Shown in pieces: positions 33,466 to 42,840 of a stretch of 57,452 nt of DNA (position 1 is its first letter; every line of letters begins with the position of its first letter). Where the stretch lies: positions 1-57,452 of the forward strand of contig CANOBU010000004.1 of NCBI GenBank assembly GCA_947564425.1. The letters run 5' to 3'. The notes under the pieces were generated by a model. That model was not told where the DNA came from and did no database searches. It saw nothing but the letters and a program-made list of their open reading frames with translations. The position numbers and the translations under genes are program-made. The stretch comes from an uncultured Eggerthellaceae bacterium. GTDB taxonomy: Bacteria > Actinomycetota > Coriobacteriia > Coriobacteriales > Eggerthellaceae.

Positions 33466-36400
33466 ATGGCTGCTCCCCGTATTGAACAGGGCATCGGCTT
33501 CGCCGACCTGCCTCCTTTCCGGGATGGCGACGATTCGCGCCTTTGCCTGGGCATCGATCTGGGGTCGAAGACTGTGAAGGTCGTCGTGCAAGATGCCGCA
33601 GGCACGGTGCGCTACTGCAGCTACAGCCGGCATCTGTCGGATGTTCAGCGCACGCTGGCCTATGTGCTGGGCCGGGCCGCCGATGCCTGCCCCGATGAGC
33701 CCTTGCGCGTGGGGATAACCGGTTCTGCCGGCATGGCCCTGGCCGAGGCGCTGGAGGTTCCGCATACCCAAGAGGTGGTAGCCTGCCGTCGTGCACTGGG
33801 GCGGTTGCTGCCCCAGGCCGATGCGGCTATCGAGATAGGCGGCGAGGACTCGAAGATCCTCTACCTTACCGGTGGCGAGGAGCTGCGCATGAACAGCACC
33901 TGTGCCGGCGGCACCGGCGGGTTCATCGATACCCTGGCCGGCATGCTCGATTGCAATGCGGAGGAGCTGAATTGCTATGCCCACGGTTGCAAGACCGTCC
34001 ATCCCATAGCATCGCGCTGCGCCGTCTTCGCCCAGATGGATGTGCGTCCCCTGCTGAACGAGGGGGTGTCCCGCGAGGATATCGCCGGCTCGGTGTTCGA
34101 CGCCGTGGCGGCGCAGTGCATCGCGGGCTTGGCTTGCGGGCGCCCCATCCGCGGCAAGGTCGCCCTGCTGGGTGGCCCCATGCATTTCCTCTCGTCACTG
34201 AGGGCGCGCTTCCAGGAGCGTTTGGGATTGGACGATGCCGATGTGCTGGTCCCCGAGGCAGGGCATCTGTTCGTGGCGCAGGGAGCCGCCTTCCAGGCAG
34301 CCTGCGGCAGCGGGCCGAGCCTGAGCCTGCGGGAAGCCGTTCGGCGGGTGGAAGCGCTCGACTGGGCTGCCGATGCTGCGCTGGAGCGGTTGGACCCGCT
34401 CTTCCGCGATGAAACCGACCTGCGGGAGTTCCGGCAGCGCCATAGCCTTTGCCGAGCGCCCCGGCAGGATATATCGGGTTACGAGGGGCGTGCCTTCCTG
34501 GGAGTCGATTCCGGTTCGGAAGCCATTAAGTACGCCCTCATCGCCGAAGATGGCAGCATCTTGCACACCGCCTATGAGCGTTCGGCCGGAAACCTGGTAG
34601 AGGTGGCACGTAACCTGCTGGTGAAGCTGTACAAGCGCATACCCCGCCGCCATGATGGCGCCCCGGCGATAACCATAGCCCATGCTGTGGTGACCGGCTA
34701 TGGCGAGGAGTATCTGCGCCAGGCCTTCGCCTTCGATTCGGGCGAGGTCGAGACGGTGGCCCATGTGCGGGCCACCCAGGAGTTGATTCCCCAGGCGGAT
34801 TTCATCCTGGACATAGGAGGCCAGGACATCAAATGCGTATGGCTGCAGGATGGCAAGGTGCGCGATGTGGTGCTGAACGAGGCATGCTCCAGCGGCTGCG
34901 GGGCCCTGGTGTCGGGTATGGCATGGTCGATGAACGTGCACCTGGACCGTTTCATCGAAGCTGCGCTCGGCGCCCAGGCCCCTGTCGATCTGGGTACGCG
35001 GTGCACCGTGTTCATGACCTCCCGGGTGCGCCATGCGCAGAAGGCCGGGGCCACGGTGGGCGATATCGCCGCCGGTTTGGCCTATTCGGTGGTGCGCAAC
35101 GCGGTGCATAAGGTCATACGGGTTGCCGATGCCGCCCGTTTGGGAAACTGCATCGCGGTGCAGGGCGGCACCTTCGCCAACGATGCCGTGCTGCGGGCCT
35201 TCGAGAAGACCTACGGGTGCAAGGTGCACCGGGCCGATATCGCGCCTTATATGGGGGCCTACGGGGCTGCGCTCATCGCCCGCGGGCGCGGTGCGGACCA
35301 GGAGGTTTCCTCGCTGCTCTCCCGTGGGCGGATCGAGGGCCTCGCCTACAGTCGGGCCTCGACGGTGTGCGGCGGTTGCGCCAATAGCTGCCGGCTTGCC
35401 GTGACGCGGTTCGACGATGGCGGCTGCAAGCGCATATTCACGGTGGGGAATCGATGCCAGCGCGGTGCAGGGGGCTCCTTCGATGCGCTCGGTGCATCCA
35501 GCGCCCCGCCCGATATGTTCGCCCGTCGCGAGAGCCTGCTATTCGGACGGCCCTGCCTGCCGGTCGGCGAGGCGCCCCGTGGCCCCATGGGGTTGGTGCG
35601 GGCTTTGGATATGTACGAGACCTACCCGTTCTGGCACGGGCTGCTGACGCATCTGGGTTTCGCCGTGGTGCTTTCGGACGGCGGCTTGGATGGCCGCAGC
35701 CTGGAGACCATCCCCTCGGAGTCGCTGTGCTACCCCGCGAAGCGAGCCCATGGGCAGCTGATGGACCTGCTGGACCGCGGGCTGCCCTTCGTGTGGCTTC
35801 CCTATATGGATGGCGTGGGCCGCGAAGGGGGTGCCTGCCCGGTCGTAGCCGAATACCCCTTCGTATTGGGAATGGTACCCTCGGCTGCGGGCTTCCAGGG
35901 CACCCGCCTGCTGTCGCCTGCCGTCCCGTCCCTCTTCGATGGGGATGTGCTGCATCCCGGTCTGGTACCGGCAGTGCAGGGGGCGTTGCGCGAGGCTGCT
36001 CCCGACCTTGCTTTGAGGGAGGTCGAAGAAGCCGTTGCGGCGGGAAAGGACGCTTTGGACGAGTACCGTCGGGTTCTCGTAGACGAGAATCGGCGCATTC
36101 TGCAGCAGGTGCGGTCGGAGGGCGGCAGGGCCGCAATCGTGGCCGGACGCCCCTATCATGGCGACCCAGCGGTTCACCATGGCATTCCGGGGTTGCTGGG
36201 CAGCTGCGGCTATGCCGTGCTCACCGAGGAAGCTGCCCTCGGCGCGGAGGACAGCATCGATGGCCTTTGGGAGTTCCCCGCGCGCATGGTGGCGGCAGCC
36301 CGGATGGCCGCGGCATGCGACGATGTCGATTTCGTAGAGCTCACCTCGTTCGGCTGCGGCTTGGATGCGGCGGCAGCCGATAGGGCCCGGGCTATCCTGC

Positions 36401-36528
36401 GGGAAGCAGGGAAGATGCCCGTGTGCTTGAAGATAGACGAGATGAACGACCTCGCTTCGGCCCGCATACGCATTCGCTCTATGGCAGCGGCTCGGGATGG
36501 ACTGCTTGCGAAGGGGGTGCTCCGATGA
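33466..36528 (+). CDS. Acyl-CoA dehydratase/benzoyl-CoA reductase-type activase, tandem ASKHA ATPase
   Basis: 1020 residues. Two BcrA/HgdC-like ATPase domains. Domain 1: GIDLGSKTVKVVV (29-41), EIGGEDSKI, NSTCAGGTGGFID with Cys146, and SRCAVFAQMD with Cys185. Domain 2: GVDSGSEAIKYALI (346-359), DIGGQDIKC, NEACSSGCGAL with Cys474, and TRCTVFMTSR with Cys513. The Cys pairs match those that bridge a 4Fe-4S cluster in HgdC. From about residue 630 a DUF2229-like part follows with CGGCANSC. Such ATPases fire very low-potential electrons into a partner. Single-chain relatives are about 1400 residues; here the C-terminus appears encoded by the next, overlapping gene. Confidence 0.92.
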   Translation: MAAPRIEQGIGFADLPPFRDGDDSRLCLGIDLGSKTVKVVVQDAAGTVRYCSYSRHLSDVQRTLAYVLGRAADACPDEPLRVGITGSAGMALAEALEVPHTQEVVACRRALGRLLPQADAAIEIGGEDSKILYLTGGEELRMNSTCAGGTGGFIDTLAGMLDCNAEELNCYAHGCKTVHPIASRCAVFAQMDVRPLLNEGVSREDIAGSVFDAVAAQCIAGLACGRPIRGKVALLGGPMHFLSSLRARFQERLGLDDADVLVPEAGHLFVAQGAAFQAACGSGPSLSLREAVRRVEALDWAADAALERLDPLFRDETDLREFRQRHSLCRAPRQDISGYEGRAFLGVDSGSEAIKYALIAEDGSILHTAYERSAGNLVEVARNLLVKLYKRIPRRHDGAPAITIAHAVVTGYGEEYLRQAFAFDSGEVETVAHVRATQELIPQADFILDIGGQDIKCVWLQDGKVRDVVLNEACSSGCGALVSGMAWSMNVHLDRFIEAALGAQAPVDLGTRCTVFMTSRVRHAQKAGATVGDIAAGLAYSVVRNAVHKVIRVADAARLGNCIAVQGGTFANDAVLRAFEKTYGCKVHRADIAPYMGAYGAALIARGRGADQEVSSLLSRGRIEGLAYSRASTVCGGCANSCRLAVTRFDDGGCKRIFTVGNRCQRGAGGSFDALGASSAPPDMFARRESLLFGRPCLPVGEAPRGPMGLVRALDMYETYPFWHGLLTHLGFAVVLSDGGLDGRSLETIPSESLCYPAKRAHGQLMDLLDRGLPFVWLPYMDGVGREGGACPVVAEYPFVLGMVPSAAGFQGTRLLSPAVPSLFDGDVLHPGLVPAVQGALREAAPDLALREVEEAVAAGKDALDEYRRVLVDENRRILQQVRSEGGRAAIVAGRPYHGDPAVHHGIPGLLGSCGYAVLTEEAALGAEDSIDGLWEFPARMVAAARMAAACDDVDFVELTSFGCGLDAAAADRARAILREAGKMPVCLKIDEMNDLASARIRIRSMAAARDGLLAKGVLR

Positions 36529-37685
36529 TACTCCCCTTCCCTTCTGTGTGGCATGCCCCCTTCATCCAAGCTGCCGCCGACCGATGCGGTTTGGGATGGC
36601 AGGTGACCGCCGATTCCGATGCCTCCGTTGCGGCTCGGGGCCTTGCGCTGGTGAACAACGATGCCTGCTACGATACCTTGGTCGCCGCAGCCCAGGCGGT
36701 GACGGCTGCCGAGGCTGCAGGACGTCGTGGCGCCGACGGGCCTGCTACCGTAGAGGTGGGCCTGCCGCTTCTGTGCAATCGCTGTCGCTCGCAGGATAAG
36801 CCCTATCTGGTGCAGGAGGCCCTGTGCCGTGCCGGTTTCGGGCGCGTGCGCGTCCTGCCGCTGTTCCAGGCCATGGCCGAGCCCGGTTTCGTTTCGGTGG
36901 AGGCCCAGCGGTGCCTGGCGGCGGCCATCGCCGTTGCCGACAGCCTTCTGCAGGTGCGCTTGCGGGTGCGCCCGCATCTGCCGGCATCGAGGCTGGCCTA
37001 TTTCGATGCGGTTGTCGAAAGCTGGCGCGAGCGGGCATTGGCCGAAGTGGCTTCGCCGCAGGCTCCCGATGCCTCCGATTTCATGAGGCTGCTCGATGCC
37101 GAGGCGGCCCGCCTGTTCGGCATCAGCCGCACCCCCAGGCCCATCGTAGGGGTGGCGGGTTCGGCATCGGTCCTTTTCAATCCGATGGTGAACGACGGCC
37201 TTGCCGCCATCCTCGAGGCGGAGGGGTGCGAGGTGCGGCTGCCCTGGCTCGCTTCCATCCTGGCTTTCGTCCTGGCAGCCCAGGGGACGGAATGCCCCTT
37301 CTCCGAGGAGCTCGACCATCTTTGCCTGCGGGCTTCTCAGGGGTTCGCCGTCATCCCCGGCGCCTCCTGCACCGCGAATCTGCGGGAGGCAGGATCCCGG
37401 TTCGCCCCCGCCCCTCTTGCCCGCGGCTTGGGCTGCGCGGTGGCAGGGTGGATGCAGCAGCTTCTCTGGCAGGGTATCGACGACATCGTCTACGCAAGCC
37501 ATTTCGGCTGCCTGAGCGGCCATGTGAGCGGCGCCGGTATTCTGGGGCCGCTGCGACGGGCTTATCCGCAGGTCAATATAGCCGCTGTGGAATACGATCC
37601 CGGAACAAGCAGTTTGAATCAGGTGAACAGGCTGAAGCTGATGGCTTCCATCGCCTGGCAGAAAAAGGAAGGAGTCCGGCAATGA
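36525..37685 (+). CDS. HgdB-like protein, probable detached C-terminal domain of the activase
   Basis: 386 residues; ATG overlaps the activase stop (ATGA). Contains VNNDACYDTL (residues 43-52), related to the NNDACYPA block of giant activases, PLLCNRCRSQ, IPGASCTANLREAG, and DPGTSSLNQVNRLKLM at the C-terminus. These are the features found in the last third of one-chain DUF2229 activase proteins and in 2-hydroxyacyl-CoA dehydratase D-type components. Together the two gene products total 1406 residues. Predicted to hold an electron-accepting cluster or dock the activase. Confidence 0.82.
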   Translation: MILPFPSVWHAPFIQAAADRCGLGWQVTADSDASVAARGLALVNNDACYDTLVAAAQAVTAAEAAGRRGADGPATVEVGLPLLCNRCRSQDKPYLVQEALCRAGFGRVRVLPLFQAMAEPGFVSVEAQRCLAAAIAVADSLLQVRLRVRPHLPASRLAYFDAVVESWRERALAEVASPQAPDASDFMRLLDAEAARLFGISRTPRPIVGVAGSASVLFNPMVNDGLAAILEAEGCEVRLPWLASILAFVLAAQGTECPFSEELDHLCLRASQGFAVIPGASCTANLREAGSRFAPAPLARGLGCAVAGWMQQLLWQGIDDIVYASHFGCLSGHVSGAGILGPLRRAYPQVNIAAVEYDPGTSSLNQVNRLKLMASIAWQKKEGVRQ

Positions 37686-38908
37686 AAGCAGAAGAGACGA
37701 AGGATGGCGCCATCGTATCCATCGCCGTCACGGTAGATGCGGACGAGGCGTCCCGGTGGCTTGCCCTATCCGAGGAGTTCTCCCAAGGGGTGGATTGGGC
37801 TGCGGCTTCCCAAGATGCTCTGAAGCGCGCCGTTACATCGCAGGCGGAGTACGAGCTTCTGAACGAGCGCCGGCCCTCGCCGCTTACGCGGCCCCTCATC
37901 GTGGCAGCCTGCGACTTGCAGGAGGGCGTTCCCTTCCGGTTCACCATCTCGTTTGCCGAGCTGCCTTCCAGCGATCTTACCGGCTACGAGCCCATTGCGC
38001 TGCCCCTGCGGCGCCCCGAGGTGACCGATGACGAAGTGCAGAAGCTCTTCGAGAACGCTATCGGCAGCGTGACGGCCACCACGCCCAAGGGAGAGGGGGC
38101 CGTGGTGGAGGATGGCGATACGGTGGACATCGCTTTGGAGTCGGTGAGCGAAGGCAAGGTGTATCATCCGCTCACGGCCTCTAAGCGCTATTACGAATTG
38201 GGTAGCGGTTTCATGCCCAAGGATTTCGACGATATGCTGCGGGGCATGGCCGTGGGCCAGCGGTCCTCGGTGAACCTGAAGGTTCCCCGTTCCGATACGC
38301 CCTACGATGAGCCTTCGGGTTATCTCGATGTGCGGGTGACGGCTACGGTTAACGGCATCATGCGCGATTCGGCGGCGTCGGTGGATGACGCCTGGGTGCG
38401 TGCGCAGTTTCCCGGTATTGCCGGCGTGGATGATTTGAAGAAGTCTCTTCGACGGCAACTGCAGGCCGAGAAAGACGATATGTATGCCCAATCCGGCGCC
38501 AGCCTGATCCTGCGCAAGCTGGCCGATCGCCTGCAGGACAGCTCGATTCCCGATGCGGTTCTGGAGCTGCAGGCGCAGGAGGCCATGGAGAGCATCCGGG
38601 AGCAGTTGGCCGACCAGGGGCGCACGATGGAGGATTTCCTGGAGCGGCAGAATATGGATGAGAACTCGCTTCGCATGTCGCTGATGATGGATGTGCGCGC
38701 GCAAGATCGCCAGATGATGGCTCTCGATGCCTGGGCGCGCCATTATGGGCTGCAGCCGACCGAGGACGATCGCGAACGCTATAGGGCTCTGCTCGCGAAG
38801 GATGTTGGGGCCGAGGAGGCAGAGCAGATACTGGGAACCATGTACGAGGGCGCCTTGGATGAGTCGGTCCTGCGCATGATGGCCCAGCGGGCTGCCGCCG
38901 CATCCTAA
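37682..38908 (+). CDS. Trigger-factor-like peptidyl-prolyl isomerase
   Basis: 408 residues; ATG overlaps the preceding stop (ATGA), so it is the coupled last member of the activase run. An FKBP-type domain covers about residues 140-230 (VVEDGDTVDIALESVSEGK, LGSGFMPKDFDDMLRGMAVGQ), followed by a trigger-factor C-terminal helical region (DDLKKSLRRQLQAEKDD, LADQGRTMEDFL). The N-terminal part has the VTVDADEA strand of trigger factor but lacks the GFRxGKxP ribosome-docking signature. It is therefore probably not the general ribosome chaperone but a dedicated folding factor for this operon's large Fe-S or molybdenum proteins. Confidence 0.85.
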   Translation: MKAEETKDGAIVSIAVTVDADEASRWLALSEEFSQGVDWAAASQDALKRAVTSQAEYELLNERRPSPLTRPLIVAACDLQEGVPFRFTISFAELPSSDLTGYEPIALPLRRPEVTDDEVQKLFENAIGSVTATTPKGEGAVVEDGDTVDIALESVSEGKVYHPLTASKRYYELGSGFMPKDFDDMLRGMAVGQRSSVNLKVPRSDTPYDEPSGYLDVRVTATVNGIMRDSAASVDDAWVRAQFPGIAGVDDLKKSLRRQLQAEKDDMYAQSGASLILRKLADRLQDSSIPDAVLELQAQEAMESIREQLADQGRTMEDFLERQNMDENSLRMSLMMDVRAQDRQMMALDAWARHYGLQPTEDDRERYRALLAKDVGAEEAEQILGTMYEGALDESVLRMMAQRAAAAS

Positions 38909-38936
38909 TCGGACGGGTGTTGCGCCGATTGTCGCG

Positions 38937-39335
38937 CTTGCCCCACCTGGGTGGTGGGGTCGCGGCGGCCCCGCTTGCTGCCTTCATGGGTTTGCTCCAA
39001 GGGGGGATGGGCTGCGGCGAGTGGCCGCGCCCTCCGGGATTTACTGCGCCGAATCCCTGCGGGCGCGGCCGCCGACCACGGCCCGTCGCTTTCGTTGCAG
39101 CCCGATGCCCCCGTTACTTCCCGTTTTCGCCTCCCGCGTGGTCACAATCTCGACTTTTTAGAGCCGAAACCGCCCGGCCGCGCCGGCCTTCGCGGGTCCG
39201 TCCGGCAAAAGCCCAGGTGGCGGTTTGCCGGAGCCGGGCCGCCGGGGCGGCCAAGCATGCATTCGGCGCCATTCCGTGCGGCGCGGGTCTAAAAAGTCGC
39301 GATTGTGACCACCGGAGGCGCGAAAACCGTCAGTA
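38937..39335. repeat. 399-bp intergenic repeat, copy B, with long inverted repeats
   Basis: Second copy of the 25274-25672 repeat in the same orientation, differing by scattered substitutions and single-base indels. Inverted ends of about 40 bp lie at 39123-39162 and 39287-39327 (ACTTTTTAGA against TCTAAAAAGT in the inner part). It fills most of the 38909-39577 gap; the remaining 240 bp before the ABC gene show no gene or clear promoter. Confidence 0.8.
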
Positions 39336-39577
39336 AACGTCATCGCGCCGGGTTCTCTGCTGGGGAACGGGCAGGGCCGAAAGCGGGTGCGGCCGGAAAT
39401 GGGCGTGGTCTCGGCCGGTATCGGGGCGGTTGCGGGAAATGCAACCGGGGATTGCTTGCGCAACCGGCCCTGGGGACCCTAGACTTTTGCAGTTCTTCTG
39501 ATGAATCGGCTTCCCTCCGCGTTGCCGGCGGTGGAAACCGTCATGCTCTAGGGTTAAGAAACAGGCAAGGAGTTCCC

Positions 39578-42500
39578 ATGTTGCAGTTGAAGCACATCCG
39601 CAAGTCGTACACTACGGGCGACTTCACCCAGCAGGCCCTCGACGATGTATCCATATCGTTTCGCAACAACGAGTTCGTGGCCATTCTGGGGCCCTCCGGC
39701 AGCGGCAAGACCACCCTGCTGAACATCATCGGCGGCCTGGACCACTACGACTCCGGCGACCTCGTCATCGAGGGCGTGTCCACCAAGGAGTACAAGGACC
39801 GCGATTGGGACACTTACCGCAACAACCGCGTGGGCTTCGTGTTCCAAAGCTACAACTTGATTCCGCACCAGACGGTGCTGGCCAACGTGGAGCTGGCCCT
39901 CACCCTTTCCGGTGTGCCCAAGGAGGAGCGCCGCCGCCGGGCGCTGGAAGCCCTGCAGAAGGTGGGCCTGGGCGAGCACGTGAACAAGAAGCCGGCCCAG
40001 ATGTCCGGCGGCCAGATGCAGCGCGTGGCCATAGCCCGCGCCTTGGTGAACGACCCCGACATCGTGCTGGCCGACGAGCCCACCGGCGCTCTGGACTCCC
40101 ATACCAGCGTGCAGATCATGGACCTGCTGACCGAGATAGCGCGCGACCGGTTGGTGGTGATGGTAACCCACAACCCCGAGCTGGCCGAGACCTACGCCAC
40201 GCGCATCGTGAACCTGGCCGACGGCGAGATCCGCAGCGACTCCGACCCCTTCGACCCCACCGAGGAACAGGTGGAAGACGCCCATTTCCCGCCCATCCGC
40301 CGTACCAAGATGGGCTTCCTCACGGCGCTGTCGCTGTCGTTCAACAATCTGATGACCAAGAAGGGCCGTACCATCATGACGGCCTTTGCCGGATCCATCG
40401 GCATCATCGGCATCGCCTCGATCCTGGCTCTGGCCAACGGCGTGAACAGCTATATCGAGTCGGTGGAGGAGGAGACCCTTTCGGTGTATCCGCTGCAGAT
40501 CATGGATACCGGCTTCGATATGACCACCATGATGTCGCAAATGGCGGGCATGGGTGCAAGCGGCGACGAGGGCGACGGCTCCGATGGCGACGGCGCCTCC
40601 GACGGCAGCGCCTCGGCCGCGCCCGAGGGCGACCTGCGCGAGACCAAGATGGTAACCAGCATGTTCGCCAGCGTGGAGAACAACGACCTGGCCTCGCTGA
40701 AGGAGTATCTGGACGAGAACGCCGACACCGTGGGCAAGTATGCCAAGGCCGTGGAATACGGCTACGATGTGGTGCCGCAGATCTTCGATGCGGACACCGA
40801 GGACGGCGTGCGCCAGATCAACCCCGATACCACTTTCAACAGCATGGGGCTGGGCACCATGGGCAGCGGCAACGCGGCCCTCATGAGCACCTCCACGGAT
40901 ATCTTCGGCGACATGATGGGCGACAGCTCTATCTACGAGGACCAATACGAGGTGGTGGCCGGCCATCTGCCCGAGAAATACAACGAGTGCGTGCTGATAA
41001 CCGGGCCGTCGGGCACCATCCCCGACCTGGTGCTGTACGCCCTGGGTCTGCGCGACCGCGACGAGATAACCACCATGGTGAAGCAGTTCGTCGACGGCGA
41101 GGAAGTGGAAGTGCCCGAAGACCGCCTGAATGTGAGCTACGAGGACATCATGGGCGTGAAGATGAAGGTGGTGAACGCCGCCGAGTTCTACCAATACGAC
41201 GACTCCTATGGGGTGTGGGTCGACAAGACCGACGATGAGGAATACATGAAGGACCTCGTGGACCGCAGCGAGGACCTGGTGATAAGCGGCGTCATCCGTG
41301 CACGGGAGGACGCCCGCGCGCTGGCCCTGGGCTCTATGGGCATCGGCTACACGCCCGACCTGGTGTACCACCTGATCGATCAAGCCGGCGGCACCGAAGT
41401 GGTGCAGCAGCAGATGGATGCCCCCTCCACCGACGTGTTCACCGGCAAGCTGTTCAGCGAGGAAGCCGAGGGCGACAACGCCGATTTCGATATGGACAAC
41501 CTGTTCACCGTGGATGAGGGCATCCTGCAGTCGGCCTTCAGCATCGACGAGAGCAAGCTGCAGATCGACCCCTCCACCCTGCAGCTGAACCTGTCGCAGG
41601 ACAGCCTGCCCGCGCCGCCCACCCCCGATGCCGACGCCTTCGCCGTGGAGCAGGGCGTCACCCTGAACCAGGAGGCCCTGGGCACGGTGGTGAACGAGGT
41701 GATGAAGGACTTTCAAACCCATTCCGGCGATGTGATGAAGGCGCTGGCCGCCCAGGGCGTCACCCCGGCCGACCCCGACTACGCGAACAAGATGGTGAAC
41801 GCCTACATGGCGCTGCCTTCGACCCAAGAGCTGGCCGGCCACCTGATGCCCACCCTGCTTGACACCTCGGGCATGCAGGCCGAACTGGCCGCCAAGGTGC
41901 AGAGCTACCTGCAAACCGCCATGGGCTCTTACGTCGCCGAGATAACCAAGGCCCTGTCGAAGGAGATGGAAGCGGCCATGACCAAGGCTATGGCCCAAGT
42001 GGGCGCCAATATGGCCACGGCCATGAACGTGGACACGGACGCCTTCGCCCGGGCCTTCCAGTTCAACATGGACGAGAACCAGCTGACGGAGCTCATCATG
42101 TCCATGATGAGCAATGCCCAGGAGCACACCTTCGCGAACAACCTGGCCAAGCTGGGCTATGCGCAACTCGAGAAGCCCAACAGCATCGACATATACCCCA
42201 TCGATTTCGAGGGCAAGCAGGAGATAATCACGCTGCTGGATGCCTACAACGACGAGGCGGCGGCATCGGGCGACGAGGGCCGCGAGATAACCTACACCGA
42301 CATCGTGGGCACTCTGATGAAATCCGTCACCACCATCATCGATATGATCAGCTATGTGCTGATCGCCTTCGTGGCCATCTCGCTGGTGGTCAGCTCCATC
42401 ATGATCGGTGTGATCACCTACATCAGCGTGTTGGAGCGCAAGAAGGAGATAGGCATCCTGCGCGCCATCGGCGCCAGCAAGGGCGACATCAGCCGCGTGT

Positions 42501-42748
42501 TCAATGCCGAGACCATCATCGAGGGCCTGGTGGCGGGTCTTTTGGGCGTGGGTATCACAGCGCTCTGCTGCATCCCGGCCAGCGCCATCGTGTATGCGCT
42601 GTTCGATGTGCCCAACGTGGCATCGCTGCCCTGGGGGGCGGCGGCCATCCTGGTGGTTATCAGCGTGGTGCTCACCTTCGTGGCCGGGTTGATCCCTGCT
42701 CGCTCCGCCAGCCGCAAGGACCCGGTGGAGGCCCTGCGCAGCGAATAG
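39578..42748 (+). CDS. MacB-type ABC transporter, ATPase-permease fusion with large ectodomain
   Basis: 1056 residues from ATG 39578 (AAGGAG upstream). The N-terminal 230 residues are a LolD/MacB-class ATPase: GPSGSGKTT (Walker A), [15 protein letters not shown] (signature), [12 protein letters not shown] (Walker B). A first membrane segment lies near residue 270, then some 600 extracytoplasmic residues including an acidic Gly/Ser/Asp-rich stretch, and three C-terminal segments with the FtsX-like motif [19 protein letters not shown]. ATPase first and permease second makes a single-gene half-transporter that should dimerise. It probably works on lipoproteins, peptides or envelope components by mechanotransmission rather than bulk transport. 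Confidence 0.9.
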   Translation: MLQLKHIRKSYTTGDFTQQALDDVSISFRNNEFVAILGPSGSGKTTLLNIIGGLDHYDSGDLVIEGVSTKEYKDRDWDTYRNNRVGFVFQSYNLIPHQTVLANVELALTLSGVPKEERRRRALEALQKVGLGEHVNKKPAQMSGGQMQRVAIARALVNDPDIVLADEPTGALDSHTSVQIMDLLTEIARDRLVVMVTHNPELAETYATRIVNLADGEIRSDSDPFDPTEEQVEDAHFPPIRRTKMGFLTALSLSFNNLMTKKGRTIMTAFAGSIGIIGIASILALANGVNSYIESVEEETLSVYPLQIMDTGFDMTTMMSQMAGMGASGDEGDGSDGDGASDGSASAAPEGDLRETKMVTSMFASVENNDLASLKEYLDENADTVGKYAKAVEYGYDVVPQIFDADTEDGVRQINPDTTFNSMGLGTMGSGNAALMSTSTDIFGDMMGDSSIYEDQYEVVAGHLPEKYNECVLITGPSGTIPDLVLYALGLRDRDEITTMVKQFVDGEEVEVPEDRLNVSYEDIMGVKMKVVNAAEFYQYDDSYGVWVDKTDDEEYMKDLVDRSEDLVISGVIRAREDARALALGSMGIGYTPDLVYHLIDQAGGTEVVQQQMDAPSTDVFTGKLFSEEAEGDNADFDMDNLFTVDEGILQSAFSIDESKLQIDPSTLQLNLSQDSLPAPPTPDADAFAVEQGVTLNQEALGTVVNEVMKDFQTHSGDVMKALAAQGVTPADPDYANKMVNAYMALPSTQELAGHLMPTLLDTSGMQAELAAKVQSYLQTAMGSYVAEITKALSKEMEAAMTKAMAQVGANMATAMNVDTDAFARAFQFNMDENQLTELIMSMMSNAQEHTFANNLAKLGYAQLEKPNSIDIYPIDFEGKQEIITLLDAYNDEAAASGDEGREITYTDIVGTLMKSVTTIIDMISYVLIAFVAISLVVSSIMIGVITYISVLERKKEIGILRAIGASKGDISRVFNAETIIEGLVAGLLGVGITALCCIPASAIVYALFDVPNVASLPWGAAAILVVISVVLTFVAGLIPARSASRKDPVEALRSE

Positions 42749-42840
42749 CTGCAACCTTGTGAAACCCGCATTCGGCCCCTTTTCTGGCATGCGGTGCCAG
42801 ATAGGCCGCCGCCCGCCTTGCCCGAGCCCGCAGCCGCAGG

